Assembly (NCBI RefSeq): GCF_014397245.1
Contig: NZ_JACLHY010000015.1
Span: forward strand, 1 to 64,000
Reading direction: 5' to 3'
Length of the DNA: 64,000 bases
Origin: Arenibacter arenosicollis
GTDB taxonomy: Bacteria > Bacteroidota > Bacteroidia > Flavobacteriales > Flavobacteriaceae
Shown: piece by piece, positions 29,183 through 38,222 of the stretch
Numbering within the stretch: the first letter of the stretch is position 1
Layout: the number at the start of each line of letters is the position of its first letter
Position numbers and translations under genes: made by a program
Notes under the pieces: generated by a model
Seen by the model: the letters and a program-made list of their open reading frames with translations, nothing else
What the model was told of the DNA's origin: nothing
The model's database searches: none

Positions 29183-29815
29183 ATGAATACATATATTGAA
29201 AATTTGAACTGGCGCTATGCCACCAAAAAATTTGACGCTTCTAAAAAAGTGTCCAAAAAGGATTTGGAAATTTTATTGGAAGCTACTTCCTTAAGTGCAT
29301 CATCCTATGGTTTACAACCTTATGAAATTCTAGTAATAGATAATACGGAACTCAGAAGTAAGTTACAACCAGCCGCTTGGGGACAGTCCCAAATTACAGA
29401 AGCCTCGCATTTAATTGTTTTGGCCAACCAGTCCACTTTTGGTGAAGAATTGGTCGATGATTATTTGGAAAACGTAAGCGAAACCAGAGGAGTTCCGGCA
29501 AATGACCTGCAAGGGTATGCAGATTTTATGAAGTCAAAATTAATGCCGCTATCCGAATCGTCCAAAGCTATTTGGACGGCAAGACAAACCTATATAGCAC
29601 TGGGAAATTTATTATCCGCAGCTGCTGACCTTAAAATAGATACATGTCCAATGGAGGGTTTTGACAATGCCCAATTCAATGAAATACTTGGGTTAACCAA
29701 AAAAGGACTTAACGCGGCAGTCCTTGTTGCAGTAGGCTACCGATCAGAAGAGGACAGTACCCAACATTATAAAAAAGTCCGTAAATCCAAAGAAAATTTA
29801 ATTACACATTTATAA
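29183..29815 (+). CDS. NAD(P)H-dependent nitroreductase (NfsB-like)
   Basis: 210 residues, FMN enzyme of the NfsB group: start WRYATKKFDASKKVSKKDLE, flavin-binding segment SLSASSYGLQPYEILVID, and IDTCPMEGFDNAQFNEILGL near the C-terminus. It reduces nitro or quinone compounds with NAD(P)H; the natural substrate is unknown. Located between marR and a YceI gene, which suggests a stress-induced redox function. Confidence 0.92.
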   Translation: MNTYIENLNWRYATKKFDASKKVSKKDLEILLEATSLSASSYGLQPYEILVIDNTELRSKLQPAAWGQSQITEASHLIVLANQSTFGEELVDDYLENVSETRGVPANDLQGYADFMKSKLMPLSESSKAIWTARQTYIALGNLLSAAADLKIDTCPMEGFDNAQFNEILGLTKKGLNAAVLVAVGYRSEEDSTQHYKKVRKSKENLITHL

Positions 29816-29853
29816 ATAGAAACTCTAACACAAATTATCTTAAAATTGAAATT

Positions 29854-30432
29854 ATGAAAAAAAATGCATTAAGTTTAGTATTGGCCGTATTTACAGGTTT
29901 AACCGCTGTTGCTTCTACACCAGTGGACAAAGAAGTAAAACAAGTAAAAACCACAGAAAGTACCGTTACCTGGAAAGGATACAAAGTTACCGGTTCCCAT
30001 CATGGAACAATAGCCCTAAAAGAGGGGTCCTTAATTTTTGAAGGTGATAAATTAACAGGAGGGGAATTTGTGGTGGATATGCCAACATTGGTTTCAAATG
30101 ACTTGCAAGGTGAATACAAAGGGAAGTTGGAAGGTCATTTAAAATCTGATGACTTTTTTGGGGTTGAAGCAAATCCTACTTCCAAATTGGTTTTCACTAC
30201 CGTAAAAGCCACTGGAAAAAATTCATATGAAGTTAACGGAAATCTTACTGTAAAGGGAAAAACGAACCCAGTAACCTTTGACATCTCTGTATATGGAAAC
30301 AAGGCAACGGCCACTATGAAAGTTGATCGTTCATTGTACGACGTTAAATACGGATCAGGTAGTTTCTTTGATAACTTAGGAGACAAAACCATTTATGACG
30401 AATTTGACCTAGTAGTAGATTTGGTATTCTAA
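29854..30432 (+). CDS. YceI family lipid-binding periplasmic protein
   Basis: 192 residues with a signal peptide (about 1-20, NALSLVLAVFTGLTAVAST) and a YceI beta-barrel (VTWKGYKVTGSHHGTIALK, LTVKGKTNPVTFDI). The family binds isoprenoid quinones or amphiphiles in a lipocalin-like barrel. It is last in the marR cluster; export to the periplasm together with a nitroreductase fits quinone or membrane redox stress. A terminator follows at 30457. Confidence 0.93.
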   Translation: MKKNALSLVLAVFTGLTAVASTPVDKEVKQVKTTESTVTWKGYKVTGSHHGTIALKEGSLIFEGDKLTGGEFVVDMPTLVSNDLQGEYKGKLEGHLKSDDFFGVEANPTSKLVFTTVKATGKNSYEVNGNLTVKGKTNPVTFDISVYGNKATATMKVDRSLYDVKYGSGSFFDNLGDKTIYDEFDLVVDLVF

Positions 30433-30456
30433 ACGTATCCATATAGCAATGTTTAA

Positions 30457-30480
30457 AACCTCACAATTGTGGGGTTTTTT
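30457..30480 (+). terminator. Terminator of the marR-nitroreductase-yceI cluster
   Basis: AACCTCACAA followed directly by TTGTGGGGTT (one T-G pair) and a T run, 25 bp after the yceI stop. Confidence 0.75.
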
Positions 30481-30499
30481 ATTTTTTACGTAACACAGG

Positions 30500-30530
30500 T
30501 TTGTAAATTTAAAATTCCTTCTTATATTTG
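30500..30530 (+). promoter_or_regulatory. trp operon promoter
   Basis: TTTG (30500-30503) and TATATTTG (30523-30530) with a 19-bp spacer match the consensus exactly. The predicted start (30534-30537) is only 1-4 bases before the leader peptide ATG. Confidence 0.8.
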
Positions 30531-30537
30531 GCCTTCA

Positions 30538-30594
30538 ATGAAGAACATGGTATCAAATACTTGGTGGTGGAGTAACTTACGAACAACATCGTGA
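30538..30594 (+). CDS. trpL: trp operon leader peptide
   Basis: An 18-codon frame, MKNMVSNTWWWSNLRTTS, with three consecutive Trp codons at 30562-30570. It lies between an ideal promoter and a terminator hairpin 175 bp before trpE. This is the classic layout of ribosome-mediated attenuation: a ribosome stalls at the Trp codons when charged tRNA-Trp is scarce. No Shine-Dalgarno precedes it, and the mRNA would be leaderless or nearly so. Confidence 0.9.
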   Translation: MKNMVSNTWWWSNLRTTS

Positions 30595-30623
30595 GCAAAG
30601 CATCATTGTAGTATAACTATATA

Positions 30624-30654
30624 AAAGGCTTGTCATCACGACAAGCCTTTTTTT
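30624..30654 (+). terminator. trp attenuator terminator
   Basis: AAAGGCTTGTC pairs with GACAAGCCTTT around ATCAC and is followed by a T run. An alternative pairing of TCGTGA (30589-30594) with TCACGA (30636-30641), helped by AAGC/GCTT, could act as antiterminator. A ribosome at the trpL stop codon would cover the first strand and favour termination; one stalled at the Trp codons would leave it free. Confidence 0.85.
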
Positions 30655-30712
30655 CGTTTATCATAGAAATCATAAGCCCTATTGGCACTTAGTAGCAACA
30701 AACAGAATTATC

Positions 30713-32110
30713 ATGAAATACCAATTAGTTTCGCATCATAAAAAAATACTTGCAGACACCATTACCCCTGTAAGCGTTTATCTAAAAATAAGGGATCGTT
30801 TTCCAAATAGCATTCTTTTGGAAAGTAGTGACTACCATGCCAATGACAATAGCTTTTCCTATATCTGTTGCAATCCCATTGCTTCCATAAAAGTGGAAAA
30901 TGAGACTGTCATTAAACAATTTCCTACCGGCACCACGGAAGAAACCAACATTACGGAACACACGGACATCCCTGGAATTTTACACGATTTTAGTCAAAAA
31001 TTTGATTCCCAGAACAACAACTTTAAGTTTATAAACAATGGCTTGTTCGGATATATGGCCTATGATGCGGTTCGGTATTTTGAAGATATTGACATATCAA
31101 AAAAAGGTAACAGCATCTCCATACCCGACATCTATTATGCTGTCTATCAAAATATAGTGGCCATTAACCATTTTAAAAATGAGGCCTATATTTTTGCTCA
31201 CTGTTATGAATCCGAAAATAACATTGGGGAAATAGAACAGATTCTCAGCGCCAAGAATTTTGCTTCCTACAATTTTTCCAAAGAGGGAAGTCCAGAATCC
31301 AATTTAAAGGACGAGGAATATATGGAACACGTAGAACTGGCCAAAAAGCATTGCAACAGAGGGGATGTCTTTCAATTGGTATTGTCCAGAAGATTTTCCC
31401 AAGAATTTAAGGGAGATGAATTCAATGTATATCGTGCCCTACGATCAATAAACCCATCACCCTATTTGTTTTATTTTGATTATGGCGATTTCAAAATTTT
31501 TGGAAGTTCACCGGAAGCCCAACTGATCGTAAAAGAGGGCAAGGCTGAAATCCACCCCATTGCAGGAACTTTTAAAAGGACGGGTAACGATGAACAGGAT
31601 GCCGAGTTGGCCAAGAAATTAAAAATAGATGACAAGGAGAATAGCGAGCACGTTATGTTGGTAGATCTTGCCAGAAACGATCTAAGTCGCAATGGAACTA
31701 TGGTAAAGGTGGAAAACTATAGGGAGGTTCAGTTCTTTTCCCATGTAATCCATTTAGTATCCAAGGTAACCGGACAAAAGAAAAAGGATATCCCCACTAT
31801 GAAAGTGGTTGCCGACACCTTTCCTGCCGGAACCTTAAGTGGTGCACCTAAGCATATGGCCATGCAACTAATTGAAAAATATGAAAAAACCAGTAGGGGC
31901 TATTACGGCGGAGCCATAGGATTTATGGATTTCAATGGCAATTTTAACCACGCTATTATGATCCGGACCTTTTTAAGCAAAAATCATCAATTACACTACC
32001 AGGCCGGAGCCGGTTTGGTGGCTGCTTCGATTCCTGAAAATGAACTTCAGGAAACATATAACAAATTAGGAGCCCTGACCAAAGCACTTGAAATAGCGGA
32101 AACTATCTAA
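30713..32110 (+). CDS. trpE: Anthranilate synthase component I
   Basis: 465 residues of the chorismate-using family. Catalytic blocks include DVFQLVLSRRFSQEF, FKIFGSSPEAQLIV, HPIAGTFKRTG, LVDLARNDLSRNGT and AGTLSGAPKHMAMQL. Near the N-terminus the LLES motif followed by Ser marks the tryptophan feedback site. It forms anthranilate with TrpG as glutaminase. It is the first structural gene after the attenuator and is followed by trpG. Confidence 0.97.
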   Translation: MKYQLVSHHKKILADTITPVSVYLKIRDRFPNSILLESSDYHANDNSFSYICCNPIASIKVENETVIKQFPTGTTEETNITEHTDIPGILHDFSQKFDSQNNNFKFINNGLFGYMAYDAVRYFEDIDISKKGNSISIPDIYYAVYQNIVAINHFKNEAYIFAHCYESENNIGEIEQILSAKNFASYNFSKEGSPESNLKDEEYMEHVELAKKHCNRGDVFQLVLSRRFSQEFKGDEFNVYRALRSINPSPYLFYFDYGDFKIFGSSPEAQLIVKEGKAEIHPIAGTFKRTGNDEQDAELAKKLKIDDKENSEHVMLVDLARNDLSRNGTMVKVENYREVQFFSHVIHLVSKVTGQKKKDIPTMKVVADTFPAGTLSGAPKHMAMQLIEKYEKTSRGYYGGAIGFMDFNGNFNHAIMIRTFLSKNHQLHYQAGAGLVAASIPENELQETYNKLGALTKALEIAETI

Positions 32111-32195
32111 AACGCCCATTAATTTGCCCCGTCTTTTCTTAAAAAGGACATTTGGCAAGAACAATATAAAATGTTCAACAGAGGACATCAATAGT

Positions 32196-32813
32196 ATGAA
32201 AGAGAATACAGATAATAAAACAAATACCAATTCCTTGGAAAAAGGCCAAGGAAAGTCCATATTGGTAATAGACAATTACGATAGCTTTACCTACAACCTG
32301 GTACATTATTTGGAAGATTTGGATTGCATCGTAACCGTTAAAAGAAATGATCAAATAAGCCTGGAGGAAATTGAGGGTTTTGACAAGATCGTTCTTTCGC
32401 CGGGTCCTGGAATCCCGGATGAGGCAGGTCTACTCAAAGAAATTATAGCCATGTACGCACCAACAAAAAGTATATTTGGTGTATGCTTGGGTCAACAAGC
32501 CATTGCGGAGGTCTTTGGGGGTTCATTGGTTAACATAGACCAAGTCTACCACGGTATCGCCACCAAAATAGATATTGTAAAGGATGATATTTTGTTTGAT
32601 GGATTGCCCAAAGAAATTGAGGTGGGACGCTACCACTCCTGGGTAGTAAATCCGGACCTTCCAGAAGTATTGGAGGCAACTTCTTTTGATGAAAATGGAC
32701 AGGTCATGTCTCTGCGCCACAAAATATACGACGTAAGTGCCGTACAATTTCACCCAGAGTCTGTATTGACTCCCTATGGGAAGAAAATATTGGAGAATTG
32801 GGTGAAAAATTAG
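32196..32813 (+). CDS. trpG: Anthranilate synthase component II (glutamine amidotransferase)
   Basis: 205 residues from the ATG at 32196. A longer frame back to a TTG at 32124 adds 24 residues unlike the family, so I reject it; even the chosen start leaves a polar tail (about 18 residues) before the conserved SILVIDNYDSFTYNLVHYL. The class I amidotransferase triad is visible as GVCLGQQAI (Cys) and VQFHPESV (His, Glu). It supplies ammonia to TrpE. It is not fused to trpD, unlike in enterics. Confidence 0.96.
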   Translation: MKENTDNKTNTNSLEKGQGKSILVIDNYDSFTYNLVHYLEDLDCIVTVKRNDQISLEEIEGFDKIVLSPGPGIPDEAGLLKEIIAMYAPTKSIFGVCLGQQAIAEVFGGSLVNIDQVYHGIATKIDIVKDDILFDGLPKEIEVGRYHSWVVNPDLPEVLEATSFDENGQVMSLRHKIYDVSAVQFHPESVLTPYGKKILENWVKN

Positions 32814-32926
32814 AAGCAATTAATGAGTACGAACTATTAATTTTCTTTAACGTACTTATCAATAACAAAATATAGAAACCGAGCTTCATAGGTACTCCGT
32901 ACTTATGTCTCAACACCATAGAAATA

Positions 32927-33919
32927 ATGAAAGATATTCTAAACAAACTGATCAATCACGATGTGCTTCCAAAAGAGGATGCCAAACAGGTTTTGGTCAA
33001 TATTGCCAAAGGAGATTACAATACAAGTCAGATTGCCGCTTTTTTAACCGTTTATATGATGCGTAGTGTCACCATAGAGGAATTGGAGGGCTTTAGGGAC
33101 GCGCTATTGGAACTTTGTTTAGCGGTGGACTTATCTCAATACAACCCAATAGACCTATGTGGTACAGGTGGTGACGGCAAGGATACCTTCAACATTTCTA
33201 CCTTGGCCAGTTTTGTTACGGCCGGGGCCGATGTTAAAGTAACCAAACACGGCAACTATGGTGTTTCCTCCAAATGTGGCAGCAGTAATGTCATGGAGTT
33301 TTTGGGGATAAAATTCAGTAATGATGCAGGATTTCTAGAAAAATGTATAGACGAGGCCGGCATTTGTGTACTACACGCTCCACTATTTCACCCCGCGATG
33401 AAGAATGTAGCTCCAATCCGTAGAGAACTAGGTGTTAAAACTTTCTTTAATATGTTGGGGCCCATGGTGAATCCTGCCTTTCCAAAGAACCAAATGGTTG
33501 GAGTATTTAACCTAGAGCTGGCTAGAATGTACGGTTACCTTTATCAAAAGACCGATAAGAATTTTACGGTTTTGCATGCCCTGGACGGCTACGATGAAAT
33601 TTCATTGACAGGAAATACAAAAACCATTACCAACAAAGCCGAAGGAATGTTAAAGCCTTCCGATTTTGGAGTGGAAGCCATTTTGGCGTCGGACATAGTG
33701 GGTGGGGATAGCATTGAAGAATCCGCTCAGGTTTTTCTCAATGTTTTACAAGGAAAAGGCACTACACCACAAAATAATGTAGTCTGTGCCAATGCAGGTA
33801 TCGCCATAGCCACAGTTAAGGGAATAAGTCCTAGGGAAGGCTTTGAGCAAGCCAAAGAATCCTTGGTCAGTGGAAGAGGGTTGGCAGCCTTAAAAAAATT
33901 ACAGGCGTTAAGCCAATAA
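32927..33919 (+). CDS. trpD: Anthranilate phosphoribosyltransferase
   Basis: 330 residues with the glycine-rich PRPP site CGTGGDGKDTFNIST, KHGNYGVSSKCGSSNVMEFL and the anthranilate-site segment FFNMLGPMVNPAFPKNQMVG. It adds phosphoribose from PRPP to anthranilate, second step of the pathway. Lies 113 bp after trpG, the widest gap in the operon, without a visible terminator. Confidence 0.97.
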   Translation: MKDILNKLINHDVLPKEDAKQVLVNIAKGDYNTSQIAAFLTVYMMRSVTIEELEGFRDALLELCLAVDLSQYNPIDLCGTGGDGKDTFNISTLASFVTAGADVKVTKHGNYGVSSKCGSSNVMEFLGIKFSNDAGFLEKCIDEAGICVLHAPLFHPAMKNVAPIRRELGVKTFFNMLGPMVNPAFPKNQMVGVFNLELARMYGYLYQKTDKNFTVLHALDGYDEISLTGNTKTITNKAEGMLKPSDFGVEAILASDIVGGDSIEESAQVFLNVLQGKGTTPQNNVVCANAGIAIATVKGISPREGFEQAKESLVSGRGLAALKKLQALSQ

Positions 33920-33965
33920 CAAATAATAATTAAACCGCCCAGCACAGACTGGCGTTATAGTACCC

Positions 33966-34748
33966 ATGAATATACTGGACAAAATAGTTTTGGATAAGAG
34001 AAAGGAAGTAGATTTAAAGAAATCGATTATCCCGGTTTCCCAATTGGAAGCTTCTGCATTGTTCAACAGAACTACCGTTTCATTGGCAGATGCCCTTAGA
34101 AATAGCAATAGTGGAATAATCGCGGAGCACAAACGCAGGTCTCCGTCCAAATCGGTCATCAACCAAAACAACAGTGTTACAGAGGTAGCAGTAGGCTATG
34201 AAAACGCAGGTGCCTGTGGCATGTCCGTTTTAACCGACGGAAAGTATTTTGGAGGTTCATTGGATGATCTATTATTGGCCAGGGCATCTGTTCAAATGCC
34301 ATTACTTCGTAAAGAGTTCATCATAGACGAATATCAACTTTTGGAAGCCAAGGCCTATGGCGCAGATGTAATTTTATTAATTGCCGCCATATTGACACGT
34401 GCCGAGATAAAAGCCTTTTCCGAATTTGCCAAACAATTACATTTGGATGTATTGTTGGAAGTTCACAACGAAGAAGAATTACATAAATCCATTATGCCCA
34501 GTTTGGACATGTTGGGTGTAAATAATCGAAATCTAAAATCTTTTGAAGTAAGCCTCGATACCAGTAAAAATTTATCCACTTTAATTCCTGACGATTTTGT
34601 GAAGGTTTCAGAAAGTGGCATAAGTAACATTGAAGCTATCCGGGAATTAAAACCCTATGGATACCTAGGATTTTTAATAGGGGAGAATTTTATGAAAACC
34701 GATAATCCTGGAGAAAGCGCCCTCAATTTTATTAAATCGATTAAATAA
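33966..34748 (+). CDS. trpC: Indole-3-glycerol phosphate synthase
   Basis: 260 residues, TIM barrel. The conserved start ILDKIVLDKRKEVDLKK is followed by IIAEHKRRSPSKS, SVLTDGKYFGGS, LRKEFIIDEYQ, LGVNNRNLKSFEV and VSESGISN, which carry the catalytic Lys and Glu residues. It closes the indole ring in step four. It is a separate gene from trpF here. Confidence 0.97.
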   Translation: MNILDKIVLDKRKEVDLKKSIIPVSQLEASALFNRTTVSLADALRNSNSGIIAEHKRRSPSKSVINQNNSVTEVAVGYENAGACGMSVLTDGKYFGGSLDDLLLARASVQMPLLRKEFIIDEYQLLEAKAYGADVILLIAAILTRAEIKAFSEFAKQLHLDVLLEVHNEEELHKSIMPSLDMLGVNNRNLKSFEVSLDTSKNLSTLIPDDFVKVSESGISNIEAIRELKPYGYLGFLIGENFMKTDNPGESALNFIKSIK

Positions 34749-34758
34749 CAAAATAGCC

Positions 34759-35409
34759 ATGAAACTGAAAGTATGTGGTATGAATTTAAATATTTTGGAG
34801 GTAGCCGCCCTTAATCCGGATTATCTTGGTTTTATATTTTGGAAACCCTCCAAACGGTTTTTTGAAGGAAATATTCCGCATTTACCAGCTTCCATTAAAA
34901 AAATAGGTGTTTTTGTAGATGCCTCTATTGAAGAAGTTTTAGAAAAAATTGAAACCCATGGTTTGGATGCCGTTCAATTGCACGGAAATGAAAGTCCAGC
35001 ATTTTGTAGCAACCTTAAAAGATTTAACAATGACCGTACAAAAGCTTTAGGGGCGCCAAACCTTAAAATCATAAAAGTGTTTTCTATAAAGGACGATTTT
35101 GACTTTGGTGTTTTGACTCCCTATGAAGAAGTATGCGATTATTATCTTTTTGACACCAAAGGGAAATTACCCGGAGGCAATGGCTACACCTTTAGTTGGG
35201 AGGTTCTGGAAAACTATCACTCCACCAAACCTTATTTTCTAAGTGGTGGAATAGGCTTGGACGAGATTGAAAAGATAAAGGAATTTCAAAAAAGACCGGA
35301 ATCAAAGTATTGTCATGCTATTGATGTCAATAGTAAGTTTGAATTGGAACCGGGATTAAAGGATATTGACCAATTGAAGGAATTTAAAGAAGTGTTGAGA
35401 ATGGAGTAG
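34759..35409 (+). CDS. trpF: Phosphoribosylanthranilate isomerase
   Basis: 216 residues; the catalytic Cys lies in MKLKVCGMN and the catalytic Asp in YLFDTKGKLPGGNG. LDAVQLHGNESPAFC is the usual HGxE region. It performs the Amadori rearrangement, step three. It starts 10 bp after trpC and is co-transcribed. Confidence 0.96.
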   Translation: MKLKVCGMNLNILEVAALNPDYLGFIFWKPSKRFFEGNIPHLPASIKKIGVFVDASIEEVLEKIETHGLDAVQLHGNESPAFCSNLKRFNNDRTKALGAPNLKIIKVFSIKDDFDFGVLTPYEEVCDYYLFDTKGKLPGGNGYTFSWEVLENYHSTKPYFLSGGIGLDEIEKIKEFQKRPESKYCHAIDVNSKFELEPGLKDIDQLKEFKEVLRME

Positions 35410-35457
35410 TTCGAATCCAATACTCAATACCAGTACTGAATACTAGATTATAAAATC

Positions 35458-36639
35458 ATGAATTACAACGTAGACGAAAAAGGTTATTATGGAGAATTCG
35501 GGGGAGCTTTTATTCCGGAAATGCTCTACCCTAATGTTGAAAACCTCAGGCAGCAGTATCTGGAAATAATGGCAGAGCCATCATTTAAAAAGGAATTTGA
35601 CCAATTATTGAAAGATTATGTGGGCAGGCCTTCACCTCTGTATTTTGCCAAACGTTTGTCCGAAAAGTACAACACCAAAGTTTATTTAAAGCGGGAAGAC
35701 CTAAATCATACCGGTGCCCATAAAGTTAATAATACGATAGGCCAAATATTAATGGCCAAACGCCTTGGCAAAACAAGGATTATCGCCGAAACAGGTGCCG
35801 GTCAACATGGTGTGGCGACAGCTACGGTATGTGCCCTTATGGGAATGGAATGTATTGTGTATATGGGAGAAATAGATATTGCCAGACAGGCTCCCAATGT
35901 TGCCCGTATGAAAATGCTTGGAGCAGAAGTAAGGCCAGCACTGTCCGGAAGTAGAACCCTTAAGGACGCCACCAATGAAGCCATTAGGGATTGGATCAAC
36001 AACCCTGTGGATACCCATTATATTATTGGATCTGCTATTGGCCCACACCCCTACCCCGATATGGTAACACGGTTTCAATCCATAATTTCCGAGGAGATAA
36101 AATGGCAGTTGAAAGAAAAGGAAGGCAAAGAAAACCCAGACTACGTAGTGGCATGTATAGGTGGCGGCAGTAATGCGGCAGGCACCTTCTACCATTTTCT
36201 ACATGAAAAGGAAGTGGGCATAATTGCTGTTGAAGCGGCTGGAAAAGGTGTGGATAGTGGTGAAAGTGCGGCAACTTCAGTTCTTGGAAAAATGGGAATT
36301 ATTCATGGATGTAAAACCCTGTTGATGCAAACTGTAGATGGGCAGATTACGGAACCCTATTCCATTTCCGCGGGACTTGATTATCCCGGGGTTGGACCAA
36401 TGCACGCACATTTATATAAAACAGGAAGAGCCGAATTTATTGCGGTAACAGACGATGAGGCCATGCAGGCCGGCATGGTATTGTCCAAATTGGAAGGAAT
36501 TATACCCGCCATAGAGTCCTCACATGCCTTTGCCATTCTGGAAACCAGAAAGTTTAAACCAGAGGATGTGGTAGTTATTAACCTTTCTGGCCGAGGTGAT
36601 AAGGACTTGGACACCTACATTAAATATTTTAAACTGTAA
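35458..36639 (+). CDS. trpB: Tryptophan synthase beta subunit
   Basis: 393 residues, PLP enzyme. The PLP lysine is K89 in [14 protein letters not shown], and the phosphate-binding loop is GGGSNAAG. It joins indole, channelled from TrpA, with serine. It is the TrpB1 type found with trpA in an operon. Confidence 0.98.
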   Translation: MNYNVDEKGYYGEFGGAFIPEMLYPNVENLRQQYLEIMAEPSFKKEFDQLLKDYVGRPSPLYFAKRLSEKYNTKVYLKREDLNHTGAHKVNNTIGQILMAKRLGKTRIIAETGAGQHGVATATVCALMGMECIVYMGEIDIARQAPNVARMKMLGAEVRPALSGSRTLKDATNEAIRDWINNPVDTHYIIGSAIGPHPYPDMVTRFQSIISEEIKWQLKEKEGKENPDYVVACIGGGSNAAGTFYHFLHEKEVGIIAVEAAGKGVDSGESAATSVLGKMGIIHGCKTLLMQTVDGQITEPYSISAGLDYPGVGPMHAHLYKTGRAEFIAVTDDEAMQAGMVLSKLEGIIPAIESSHAFAILETRKFKPEDVVVINLSGRGDKDLDTYIKYFKL

Positions 36640-36690
36640 GCCTCTTATACATTCCCGCCAAGGTGGAAATGCAAAAAAAATAAAGTTAGA

Positions 36691-37455
36691 ATGAACAGAA
36701 TACACCAAAAACTACAGGCAGATAAAAAAATATTATCCATATACTTTACTGCAGGTTACCCATCTTTGAACGATACTGTTAAGATTATTCAAGATCTTGA
36801 AAAAAACGGAGTTGATATGATAGAAATTGGATTGCCCTTTAGCGATCCGTTAGCCGATGGTCCTACCATACAGGCCAGTTCTACCATGGCCCTGAAAAAT
36901 GGGATGACCACAGCGGTATTATTTCAGCAATTGAAGGATATTAGAAAATCGGTTTCCATACCCTTGATCCTAATGGGATATTTTAACCCTGTTTTGCAAT
37001 ACGGAGTAGAGGATTTTTGCAGGAAATGTCAGGAAATTGGGATAGACGGACTTATTTTACCCGATCTGCCCTTGGACGAGTATCAGGAGAACTATGAAGC
37101 AATATTTAAAAAATATGGCCTTGTTAATGTCTTCTTGATTACTCCTCAAACCAGTGATGAACGTATCCATCAGATCGATGCGGCTTCGGACGGTTTCATT
37201 TATATGGTAAGTTCTGCTAGTGTAACAGGTTCCCAAGATGGATTCGGCAATAACCAGGAAACCTACTTTCAACGCATTGCCAATATGAAGTTGAAAAACC
37301 CACAGGTGGTCGGTTTTGGAATAAGTAATTCAGAAACCTTCCAACAGGCAACTAAACAAGCCAAGGGAGCAATTATTGGTTCCGCTTTTATTAAATTTTT
37401 GACACAAAACGGTGTAGATAAAATTGGGGATTTCGTAAAGGGAATTCGAAAATAG
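36691..37455 (+). CDS. trpA: Tryptophan synthase alpha subunit
   Basis: 254 residues, TIM barrel. Catalytic residues are E45 and D56 in MIEIGLPFSDPLADGPTIQ. The loop SVTGSQDGFG and the phosphate site VGFGISNSE are present. It splits indole-glycerol phosphate and passes indole to TrpB. It is the last biosynthetic gene of the operon. Confidence 0.97.
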   Translation: MNRIHQKLQADKKILSIYFTAGYPSLNDTVKIIQDLEKNGVDMIEIGLPFSDPLADGPTIQASSTMALKNGMTTAVLFQQLKDIRKSVSIPLILMGYFNPVLQYGVEDFCRKCQEIGIDGLILPDLPLDEYQENYEAIFKKYGLVNVFLITPQTSDERIHQIDAASDGFIYMVSSASVTGSQDGFGNNQETYFQRIANMKLKNPQVVGFGISNSETFQQATKQAKGAIIGSAFIKFLTQNGVDKIGDFVKGIRK

Positions 37456-37459
37456 TCCT

Positions 37460-37675
37460 ATGGAAATTATAAATAATTGGAAAATAGTTTTGTTTTTGTG
37501 CCTAAGCCTTGGCTTGGCCCCCTATTTCCCCGAACCCCATATTCTAAGTAAATTAAAATGGATAATGGGAGGTGCAATTGGAATGAAACCCATGGACTGG
37601 TTCGATGTGATTCTCCATGGATTTCCATTTGTTTTGTTAATAAGGATATTGATCTTGAAAGTCTTAAAAAAGTAA
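37460..37675 (+). CDS. Small membrane protein of unknown function
   Basis: 71 residues, starting 4 bp after the trpA stop and so probably translated with it. Two hydrophobic stretches (about 8-22 and 50-68) flank HILSKLKWIMGG and GMKPMDWFDVILHG. Similar small proteins occur in Flavobacteriaceae, but I know no function. Its place at the end of the trp operon does not prove a role in tryptophan metabolism. Confidence 0.75.
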   Translation: MEIINNWKIVLFLCLSLGLAPYFPEPHILSKLKWIMGGAIGMKPMDWFDVILHGFPFVLLIRILILKVLKK

Positions 37676-37702
37676 GTTCTTTATACATTCTTAAACCATT
37701 TT

Positions 37703-37730
37703 TGGATTCCTGCCCACGCAGGAATGACAT
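37703..37730 (-). repeat. REP-like palindrome, copy 1 (inverted)
   Basis: GATTCCTGCCCACGCAGGAA has inverted arms TTCCTGC / GCAGGAA. On the minus strand it reads like copies 2 and 3. Confidence 0.8.
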
Positions 37731-37850
37731 TCTAATAAAACTAATTGCTCCCTTAAAACAATTCCACAGATTAAAAAGAGCAATCTTCCTAAATTTAATT
37801 TTTATACCAAGGATAGTAAAACCGTTTCAAACCGTCCAATCATTTTCACA

Positions 37851-37880
37851 TTGTTATTCCTGCGCAGGCAGGAATCCAAT
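37851..37880 (+). repeat. REP-like palindrome, copy 2
   Basis: ATTCCTGCGCAGGCAGGAAT followed by CCAAT. It differs from copy 3 at one of 30 bases. Confidence 0.85.
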
Positions 37881-38016
37881 AGACTGGTATACCCTTTTTA
37901 TCAGTTCTTTATTGTTTACTAAAAACGACCTATGAATCGAAATTGGAAACTTCCCTTAATATCAGCTTTACTCCAATAACTACATGATCGGATATTAGCC
38001 TGCCTTTATTCACACA

Positions 38017-38046
38017 TTGTCATTCCTGCGCAGGCAGGAATCCAAT
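38017..38046 (+). repeat. REP-like palindrome, copy 3
   Basis: ATTCCTGCGCAGGCAGGAAT preceded by TTGTC and followed by CCAAT. The 547-bp gap 37676-38222 that holds the three copies has no credible gene. Confidence 0.85.
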
Positions 38047-38222
38047 GATCTAGAATTATTTTTGACCATCCATTTTATTTAACCATAAAGCAGATTGTTT
38101 ATCCAAATTTAACATCTACCTTTAATACAATAAACCACTAATTCTTAGCCCTTTAAATACCTTAAAAAAGTAGTTGCCCCCTGAATAAGTTGAATAACTA
38201 AATTGTCATTAATAAAAATGTC

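Noticed and set aside
32124-32195. N-terminal extension of TrpG from a TTG start
   Set aside because: The 24 extra residues are unlike the family, and an ATG at 32196 gives a normal length.
37676-38222. CRISPR array in the repeat-containing gap
   Set aside because: The three repeats are unevenly spaced (about 150 bp), differently oriented and strongly palindromic in the REP manner; no cas gene is near.
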